In this document: piece by piece, positions 8,723-14,660 of the stretch
Layout of the letters: every line of letters begins with the position of its first letter
How positions within the stretch are numbered: position 1 is the first letter of the stretch
Assembly (NCBI GenBank): GCA_009733775.1
Contig: WOGZ01000566.1
Span: 1-14,660, forward strand
Direction of reading: 5' to 3'
DNA: 14,660 nucleotides
Origin: Alectoria sarmentosa
Taxonomy: Eukaryota; Ascomycota; Lecanoromycetes; Lecanorales; Parmeliaceae
Made by a program: the position numbers and the translations under genes
Notes under the pieces: model-generated
What the model was told of the DNA's origin: nothing
Database searches by the model: none
The model's input: only the letters and a program-made list of their open reading frames with translations

Positions 8723-8748
8723 AATAAGGTTTAGCGTCTGCGGCTCGA
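8723..8748 (+). repeat. 26-base block shared with MIDDLE 3' region
   Basis: AATAAGGTTTAGCGTCTGCG followed by GCTCGA matches MIDDLE 3013-3038 (minus strand) with four transitions only. It lies just upstream of the first direct repeat unit. Confidence 0.7.
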
Positions 8749-8763
8749 AAGCACCCGAATTAA

Positions 8764-9065
8764 TCAAATGATCACATTTTATGAATTTCTTCATGGTTTG
8801 AATATCAACATTGTATTATTAAAACATTTGATTACGTTTGTGGTCACCATTTGCTCACTTTTATATCAATCTTCTTCATTCTTGAAAATCTGTGTCGTCA
8901 TGATATCAAGCTCGCGACGAGACTGTTAGTAAACGTCTCAAATACGATATCGATGTTGCTGTCGCCGTCGAAAAAAGGGACGCTGCTGAGACATCAAAAT
9001 TTCTTTATTTTGATTGATTTTCTCAGTATGCATGCATAGTGATTTTATTACGAACATTATTCACA
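8764..9065 (+). repeat. Direct repeat unit A inside INNER
   Basis: It is similar to 9880-10215, offset by about 1,116 bases. Shared landmarks in order: tcaaatg-tcaca, aacattgtat, aaaacat-gatt, the identical ggtcaccatttgctca, a cgtcgccgtcg-type block, acatcaaaat / gcatcaaaat, ttgattgatttt-tca, and gtgcat/atgcat. Differences are transitions plus small indels. Its arms caaatgat (8765) and accatttg (8846-8853) form a decayed inverted pair. Confidence 0.75.
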
Positions 9066-9879
9066 TTATTTAGATCCTCAGCGGCATCTCGAGCGGATAA
9101 AAAAAAAGTTCTTCGAATATTCGCAAAGATATTTTTCTCCGCTCCGCTTTCTCGCAATAACTCGATAACGAAACAATTAAACACTTCATCAAATTACCAT
9201 CATTCGAAAAATTATATTCGATATCGTGCACATTCTTCATGGCGAATTAAACGATTAAGAAATAACATCGTTATCGTCTTCGAAAGAAATAACACAAATT
9301 CGAAATTCACAATAAAGCCTCTATTAAAATCTCAACACTAAAGGTTTTAATATTATATCAAAACACATTAAGTTTTCACATTCAAAAAATAGAGAAACAC
9401 ACTCAAAATAGTCGTATTTACGTTTATCGTCTTTTTAAATCAAATTTTTACCCTTGTCTTGATATAGCATATTAGAAAAAAGAAAGTGCTATCGCTACAT
9501 TTACATTTATCGAGATTTTATACCTTTTTATAAAAAAACAGTACCTTTCTTACCTTGAACGTACTTCTACAATACTAAAATTTCAAAAATCTCTTTATCG
9601 CTGTCTCATCAATATCGACCTCTTCACTAAATCATCGATTTAATTTACCGCTATATCTATTTCACAAAGAAATTATATTTCGTAAAGATAAAGAGTCATT
9701 ATCTCTCTTCTTTCAAATTCGTCTTTATAATACTAAACTATTAAAGATCTCTTCAATATTGCTCTGTTAAATTCGGGACAAAAAGCTCAGTAAACAACTT
9801 CGCAGCTATCTTTTGAATATTATAAATGCATCATCTGTTCAGCATTATTCTCATCGATCAGCCGATTACTAAGTTATAG

Positions 9880-10215
9880 TCAAATGGTCACATGCGGCAA
9901 ATTCTCTTGCAACCACTGTATCAGGTTTCAAATGAACATTGTATCACCAAAACATCAGATTGCGTTTTTGGTCACCATTTGCTCATTTCTTCACCAAATG
10001 TCTTTAAAATGAAAGTTCTTTGACACTACGATAGCGTACTTGTGACGAGTCATCGACTGAATCTCCAAAATAGACTATCGTCGTCGCCGTCGTCACCGAA
10101 GAAGGATATTGTCAAAGCATCAAAATGGTTTTGTTTTTTATTGATTTTTTCAACAAGCGTGCATATATAGCGGGTGTCTTTTGCAATACTAAAACGATGG
10201 TGACATTATTAACAA
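9880..10215 (+). repeat. Direct repeat unit B inside INNER
   Basis: The second, less mutated copy of unit A. Within it, caaatggt (9881-9888) and accatttg (9974-9981) are perfect inverted arms around about 85 bases. Inside them accaaaa and ttttggt can form a second stem. It lies directly upstream of the polypurine tract, so it belongs to the terminal part of the element's RNA. Confidence 0.75.
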
Positions 10216-10262
10216 CAAAAAGGGCTTACGTTGACTTATAGCGATGAAGGCCATCGTTACTC

Positions 10263-10273
10263 GAAGGGGGGGA
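10263..10273 (+). other. Polypurine tract of INNER
   Basis: GAAGGGGGGGA is followed by TAA and the 3' LTR start TGTTATGAGCG. This is the standard plus-strand priming site of fungal gypsy elements and fixes the orientation as plus. Unlike that of MIDDLE it has kept its G run. Confidence 0.92.
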
Positions 10274-10276
10274 TAA

Positions 10277-10442
10277 TGTTATGAGCGTATTTTACTCAGC
10301 TTTATTGCTTACTCAGCCCTATCGGCCCTAACGTGATTTAGGAATTTACATATAGACCTCTCTCTCTCATATATAGTTCCCTAAACTTATTATCCTCATT
10401 ATATACACTCATATAATCTCAGACTTTATGCTAGTTCTAACA
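10277..10442 (+). repeat. 3' LTR of INNER (166 bp)
   Basis: It starts TGTTATGAGCG and ends AGTTCTAACA, with complete TG…CA and a 5-bp inverted terminus (TGTTA/TAACA). It is less mutated at its ends than the left LTR. A TATA-like catatatag lies at 10369-10376 after a CT repeat (ctctctctc). Confidence 0.95.
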
Positions 10443-10447
10443 AGAAA
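10443..10447. repeat. Right target-site duplication of INNER (agaaa)
   Basis: It directly follows the LTR end TAACA and matches aggaa at 6414-6418 apart from one transition. Confidence 0.85.
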
Positions 10448-11377
10448 TGAGAATCTCAATATTATTAATTTGAGCGTTTTTCGATATGTATAATTCACAA
10501 CATCTTTTATATTTGATTTTAAAGTCATATAAATATGATTTATTGATCGATATACGATTATTTCGTTGTAATTGTGATATAATCTCGAAAAGCTTATTAA
10601 AAATATCGTAAATCTTATTTATTATTAAAAAAAAGAGCTTGTTCTCTTTGTTTCGAATTAAATGATAATAAATCGATACGTTAATTTTAATAATATCGAT
10701 GAGATCAGGCTTCTTGATCATTTTTTCTTTAAATGCTTTAAATGTTAATATCGATTTTTTTCTATTTGAAGTGTCTTTGAAATGATTCATATCGAAATTA
10801 TTTTTATTCGATTCATTTTCAATAGTAAATTTAAAAGATCATATAATAATAATAAGTGATGTTTTTAATAGAAACGATAGGTTTTTAAGTGTTGATGCCT
10901 TATTATCGTTATGTTCACATCGTTCAGACACAAATAACATTTTATTTTTTAACATATCGAGTACGACTTTATGCTTATTCATTTATAACTTTTCGAAAAT
11001 TAAATCGTATTACTTTAATGAAACGATAAGAATAAAACAAGATTTTTTTTAATAATCATATATATTTAAAGTAAATAAAAGGTAATAAATGATAGATTGT
11101 TTAAATAATCGCTCATTATAATCTCGTAATGATTTTAACTTAAAAAGAAAATAAGACTCGATTTGTAAACGTTTATATATTTTAAATATAATAATTTCAT
11201 TGATGACGATGTAGGCCTCGATGCATTCGCAATTTATAAAAAAATTCGTAAATGTTATTTATCGATTTTATGATAATAATGTAATTGTTATTTGAAAGGA
11301 ACGTCGTGTTAAAAAATCATTTGAAGTATTCATTAAACACACGTTCGTATTATCTTTTATCGTGATTTTGAAAGAGA
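10448..11377 (-). pseudogene. pol: Protease and pre-RT linker of MIDDLE Pol
   Basis: This is the 5' part of Pol, cut off from RT by INNER. From the Gag junction it translates as …ITIKDNTNVCLMN…, FINCECIEAYIVINE, and near 10982 MNKHKVVLDMLKNKMLF, the conserved end of the protease region. An open block of 117 codons (10790-10437) then carries the linker: SILTFKAFKEKM, IIKINVSIYYHLI, INKIYDIFNKLFEI. This resembles the segment before RT in fungal gypsy Pol (a FxxxxK approach followed by the 'H-x-F-L-D-V-F' helix). Its last codons read into the INNER LTR. The frame differs from that of RT because one base is missing near the insertion site relative to OUTER. The catalytic protease triad is not readable. 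Confidence 0.75.
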
Positions 11378-12661
11378 TTAATCTTTTCTCGAGTCATTAA
11401 AAGAGTCTTTTAAATCATCGTCGTCGTTATTATTTATTTTTATAATATATATTCGAATAGCTTTTTTGTTCGATTGAAAACAATCACGCTTGATATGTTC
11501 AATTTAATTGCAATTATAACACATAAACTTTTTAATATCGACTTCGACTTTAATTTTAATAAATGAGATTAATATAATAAATTTTATAAATGTTATTATA
11601 ATGCGAATAATTCTCATTATTAAAATAATTGATTTCTTTATTAAGAAAACAATTTTAAATGTGAATGTTTTAAACTTTTCTTTATATTTAACACGCTGAA
11701 TGTTATTCAATTTTCGTAAATATTTTTTAATAAATGTCAATTCGTTGAAATTTTCATATACGTCTCAATTCTTTCGTAAACCTTTATAAATTTTCAAACG
11801 TAAGTGTTATATCATATTGTCTTTATCTTTATTAATAACCTAATTTAATCAAATGAAATCGGCGTAAAATTTTATAAAAGATATAATATCTTATTAAAGT
11901 GAGTTATATTATCATTTCGCATTGTTTTATTAATCAAAATCCTCATAAATGTCGATTAAATCATTTATTATCTTTTTATAAAATTAATATGAGTTTGAAT
12001 AATTTCTTAATCGACGTCTCATGATCTATTCTGAAGCTTTTTCTTTTAATTTAAAAATGACATAAACTAATTTAAACTCAACAATAAAATATTAATTATA
12101 ATTAATAATGAATTTGTGATTCATTTTGAAAGATTAATCGTTTTATATAAAACTTTTTTTATTCGTAAAGATAAAAGAATTAAATAATTTAAAAAACTTA
12201 TTCTTTTTCGATATAAATCGATTTTTAAATTTATTATAAAAAAGTTCGTTTTTTGAATCCTCCTTTGAATTCTTCTTCAATAATTAAAACTTTATTATAT
12301 TGATTTTTCGTTACAATTATGTTATTTGCTTTTATTAATTATGAACGATATTATTCGATTATTGAGTCATTTACTTCGATTAATGTAAAGAATTTATAAT
12401 CTCGTCTTTGTCGATAATAGTCTTATAAAAACGAAATAAAAATTCGCGAAAGTCGTCTCGTTCAGAACGAAGTTGATTCAACATATTAAGAAACTTTTTA
12501 AGTGCAATTTTCGCTTAATGTAATAACTGCTCATTAATAAAGATGTATTATAAATCTAACTCATAATGTTGAAAGAGATTTTCGAAGTTTTCAAATATGA
12601 TTGAAATACGACGTGATTTGATTTTGTTTAAAAGACTTTGAATGTGATTTATTCTTTTCAT
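11378..12661 (-). pseudogene. gag: Gag of MIDDLE, near-complete single frame
   Basis: From an ATG at 12661 to the TAA at 11378-11380 about 427 codons lie in one frame, interrupted only by stops of the RIP type (mostly TAA for CAA). The N-terminal ~95 residues are charged and coil-like (IQSLLNKIKSRR, ENFENLFQHYELDL, LNQLRSERDDFREF). A capsid-like region comes next. Then an open stretch 11740-11504 runs into the zinc knuckle, and the protein ends in an acidic DDDD segment. The chosen start is supported by the frame and by a 36-base homopyrimidine run (minus strand) ending 20 bases upstream. A second in-frame ATG is at 12484. Pol follows in another frame. OUTER position 1 aligns to about residue 62. 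Confidence 0.78.
11480..11521 (-). other. CCHC zinc knuckle of MIDDLE Gag
   Basis: The codons read C-Y-N-C-N-stop-I-E-H-I-K-R-D-C, a complete CX2CX4HX4C with all four zinc ligands. One TAA stands where OUTER has CAA (Gln). MIDDLE and OUTER are damaged at different positions of the same motif. Confidence 0.9.
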
Positions 12662-13366
12662 TTCGATAAAGATTATCGATAAGAAAAAAAAGAAAAGAGA
12701 AGAAAAAAAAGAGAGATTTAAATATTTCGAAAAATGTAATATTAAAGAATATTGTGATAAAGGAGAGTGTTAACACTTCTTATTTAATGTGTTTAATGAT
12801 TTTCGTGTGATAAAGAAATTTGATTTTAATATATAAAAAACAACAAAGGGTGCTATTTAATCGTTTATTCATTTATTAAATTCTCGTGAAAACAATGTGT
12901 TAATTGAATAACGTTTTTTTAGTTTCGTTATTTATGCAAAAGATATTTGTTATGTCGTCATCGATTTCGTATAAGAAAATTTGGTAATGCGGAGTGAAAA
13001 AGGAAAATTTTAAAAAATTATAAAATCGTGATTTCTTATTCGATAATGATGTCGTGAAAGATCTAAATATCTCTGATAATGGTTTTTCGAACGATATGAT
13101 CGATGTTGTTTTAATTTGAGTTATATAAAAATAATGTGTGATTATTTTTTTCGATTCGTTAATTAAACGAATGTTTTAATATTTTATTTATATTCGTTAT
13201 TGTTAATGAAACGAATCGCTATTTCGATGCGAATTATTTAAATTTTAATTATCGTAGGTGACTTAATTTAGAAATACGATATTTTAATAATTTTTATGTC
13301 TTGATAAAGTCTTTATTAACACGATTCTTTAAATTCGTTAATTGATATGAATGAAGTGAATGAAAT
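12662..13366 (-). other. 5' leader of MIDDLE, noncoding
   Basis: About 700 bases between primer site and Gag, with no coding pattern on either strand. A 36-base pure A/G run on the plus strand at 12681-12716 becomes a CU-rich leader segment in the element RNA, just before the Gag start. The 61-codon open frame at 12776-12591 (minus) arises from this low-complexity run and overlaps the Gag start in another frame; I do not call it a gene. Confidence 0.5.
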
Positions 13367-13379
13367 GACTTAATTATAA
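13367..13379 (-). other. Candidate primer binding site of MIDDLE
   Basis: On the minus strand TTATAATTAAGTC follows the 5' LTR end TTTTAACA. It matches the corresponding INNER sequence (TTATAATAAGTC) except for one extra base. The primer is not identified. Confidence 0.5.
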
Positions 13380-13583
13380 TGTTAAAATCAACATAAAGTC
13401 ATATCATATGAGTGTATTAAATAAGACAATTAAGTGAAAAGGAAATATGTATATAAAAAAAAAACATTTATATGAGAACAAATGTCTCTATCAAGTCACG
13501 TTAAGTTCAATCGAGTAATGTTAAAAAAATGTGATATTAAAGAAAAGTCAATTTTATTAAGAATATAGAATACGCTCGTAACA
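13380..13583 (-). repeat. 5' LTR of MIDDLE (204 bp)
   Basis: Plus-strand ends are TGTTAAAATCAAC and CGCTCGTAACA. It is gapless against 2459-2662 with about 19 mismatches, all transitions. As the 5' LTR of a minus-strand element it would carry the promoter; a TATA-like run (tatgtatata on the plus strand, about 13445-13456) is present but unproven. Confidence 0.95.
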
Positions 13584-13588
13584 ATTTT
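13584..13588. repeat. Right target-site duplication of MIDDLE (atttt)
   Basis: An exact copy of 2454-2458 directly after the LTR end GTAACA. Confidence 0.95.
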
Positions 13589-14660
13589 CAATAAATTTCG
13601 AATATATTTAAATAACGAGAATTTTATTATATTTGTCACATTTCTTAAAACATATAAATATCGAATGTTTTTATTTAAATTAATAAATGATTTTGTTATC
13701 TATTAACAATATATAAATAATATTCTTTTCAAATATTTAAATAATTTTTATTAAACATATTTAAATAATATCTTTATTTATAGCAAAATTAAAAAAAAAA
13801 CACGTTCAATATATTCGATTAATTCTTTAAAAGTTACGAAAGATCGATTTATAAATAAACATTCTCAAATGCGAATTTCATATATAAAAGATCAAATTTT
13901 TAAATTTATTAATATTTATCGATGAATTATGAATGAATTCGATTAAAATATAAATCGTCGTCAATTAAATACAACCTATAAATCTAAAGCAAATATAAAT
14001 CTTTATCGACTTTTATAATTTTTATAAAAGATTTATAAAAAACTTCTCGAAAATAATTAAATTAATGATTCGTTTTATAAAAAAAAATGTTATTTATAAA
14101 TAATTATTCGTCTATTAAAAAGTTTTTGTTTAATTAAAAATCAAGATTATACGAGCTTTTATTTTGCGACATTTCGATAAATTCAAAAAAACAATTTTGA
14201 AAACGAATTTTTTCGATTATGTTAACGAAGAAGTATTATTATAATATAATAATAAGAAAATATTATATTTAATAACCTTTTATAATAAAAACCTAATTTC
14301 GATCGAATGCAATTATCAAATTTACGATAAAAAATTACTCGTTATTATTCGATGTTTAAAATATTAACGATTCGAATTAAAATATATCGACATTTCGATT
14401 AAGACATTCACGAATTATAAAATTTTTATATATTTTATTGAAGAACGTAATTTGAATCGTTATTAAATTAAATATTTCGATATGTTATTCGAATATAACA
14501 TTAAAATTATTTATCGTTCGAAATCACAAAATTTCAAAATTGATGCTCTCACTCGAATAATTAAATATAAATTTATCGATTTTATAAACGAACGACTTAA
14601 ATAACAACATTAAATTATTTTTATATTAAATTATTTAAATTTCGATAATATCGAATTCGA
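13589..14660 (+). pseudogene. pol: OUTER Pol continued: RT palm, RNase H, integrase start
   Basis: This is the continuation of the reading interrupted at 2458, co-linear with MIDDLE 5992 to about 4920. The RT box is Y-L-N-N at 13758-13769, followed by IFIYSK. RNase H shows FTNYK (Asn for catalytic Asp), L-N-R-Y-stop for LNRRQ, FDMLFEYNIKIIYRS and I-D-A-L-T-R near 14540-14560. The window ends at the start of the integrase part. Motif A (2442) and YLNN (13758) are in register after removing 11,130 inserted bases (a multiple of three), so this copy lacks the frameshift seen in MIDDLE. It is inactive through catalytic substitutions and many stops. Confidence 0.88.

Larger units (their letters stand above)
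8223..10262 (+). other. Long 3' region of INNER without recognisable pol
   Basis: About 2 kb between the Gag remnant and the polypurine tract. I scanned the three plus frames for YxDD, LNRRQ, DDE-type and HHCC patterns and saw none. Small open frames (for example 9039-9341) have no family resemblance. The region holds the 26-base block shared with MIDDLE (8723-8748) and the two direct repeat units (8764-9065 and 9880-10215). It is probably noncoding, or a coding remnant too decayed to name. Confidence 0.5.
6419..10442 (+). mobile_element. INNER Gag-only LTR retrotransposon, complete
   Basis: A 4,024-bp element with 166-bp LTRs, a 5-bp target duplication and a textbook polypurine tract before the right LTR, read left to right. 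It inserted into MIDDLE between protease and RT. Its layout is 5' LTR, about 0.7-kb leader, one degraded Gag gene (about 7320-8222), about 2 kb without recognisable coding, polypurine tract, 3' LTR. I found no RT, RNase H or integrase motif in it, and the space left is too short for a normal pol. Size and content fit a non-autonomous terminal-repeat element with a GAG domain (TR-GAG/LARD-like). It is visibly less AT-saturated than its host element. Confidence 0.88.
2459..13583 (-). mobile_element. MIDDLE Ty3/gypsy retrotransposon, complete, minus strand
   Basis: A full-length LTR retrotransposon lies between two 204-bp LTRs and a perfect 5-bp target duplication. On the minus strand the order is 5' LTR, leader, Gag, protease, RT, RNase H, integrase, chromodomain-like tail, 3' noncoding region, polypurine tract, 3' LTR. 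RT-RNase H before integrase places it in Ty3/gypsy rather than Ty1/copia. It is interrupted by INNER (6419-10442). Without that insertion and one target duplication it is about 7,096 bp, normal for the group. It belongs to the same family as OUTER and landed in it in antisense. RIP-type transitions and at least three single-base indels have killed it. Confidence 0.95.

Noticed and set aside
8851..9341. Open frames 8851-9039 and 9039-9341 as genes of INNER
   Set aside because: They fall partly in the direct repeat unit, have no recognisable motif, and the second copy of the unit does not keep the frames.
8764..10215. Direct repeats as a CRISPR array or LTR pair
   Set aside because: There are only two divergent copies 1.1 kb apart with no short regular spacing, no TG…CA ends and no flanking duplication.
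12591..12776. 61-codon F/S-rich open frame
   Set aside because: It is produced by the homopyrimidine run and overlaps the Gag start in another frame.
1..14660. Mitochondrial, Plasmodium-like or AT-rich bacterial origin
   Set aside because: AT content alone would allow it, but the retrotransposon families, LTRs and transition-only divergence fit RIPped fungal nuclear DNA.

Overview
The window is a very AT-rich stretch with almost no intact reading frames. It reads as heterochromatic, repeat-induced-point-mutation (RIP) style DNA of a filamentous ascomycete. TpA is abundant, most surviving C sits in CpG, and related copies differ almost only by C/T and G/A transitions. I see no host gene, tRNA, rRNA, CRISPR array or bacterial-type operon. 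The short open frames are remnants of retrotransposon proteins or chance.

Layout: three Ty3/gypsy-type (Metaviridae) LTR retrotransposons are nested like Russian dolls. (1) OUTER, plus strand, fills both window edges (1-2458 and 13589-14660). Only its internal region is visible: Gag, protease, reverse transcriptase (RT), RNase H and the start of integrase. (2) MIDDLE, minus strand, 2459-13583, is a complete element of the same family inserted antisense into the RT of OUTER. It has 204-bp LTRs and a perfect 5-bp target duplication (atttt). Removing its own insertion leaves about 7.1 kb with Gag, protease, RT, RNase H, integrase and a C-terminal chromodomain-like module. (3) INNER, plus strand, 6419-10442, is a 4,024-bp element inserted in MIDDLE between protease and RT. 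It has 166-bp LTRs, a near-perfect target duplication and an intact G-rich polypurine tract. It carries a recognisable Gag but no pol that I can find, and a 3' region with a 0.3-kb direct duplication.

How they work together: INNER and MIDDLE share LTR ends, the bases just after the 5' LTR (candidate primer binding site), the bases before the 3' LTR, and a 26-base block in the 3' untranslated region. The simplest inference is that INNER is a Gag-only, non-autonomous partner of the MIDDLE/OUTER family that borrowed its RT and integrase. All copies are dead. RIP-type changes turned catalytic Asp codons into Asn (RT YLDD to YLNN in both copies) and Gln/Trp codons into stops. Most of this rests on hand translation and alignment; no database search was possible.
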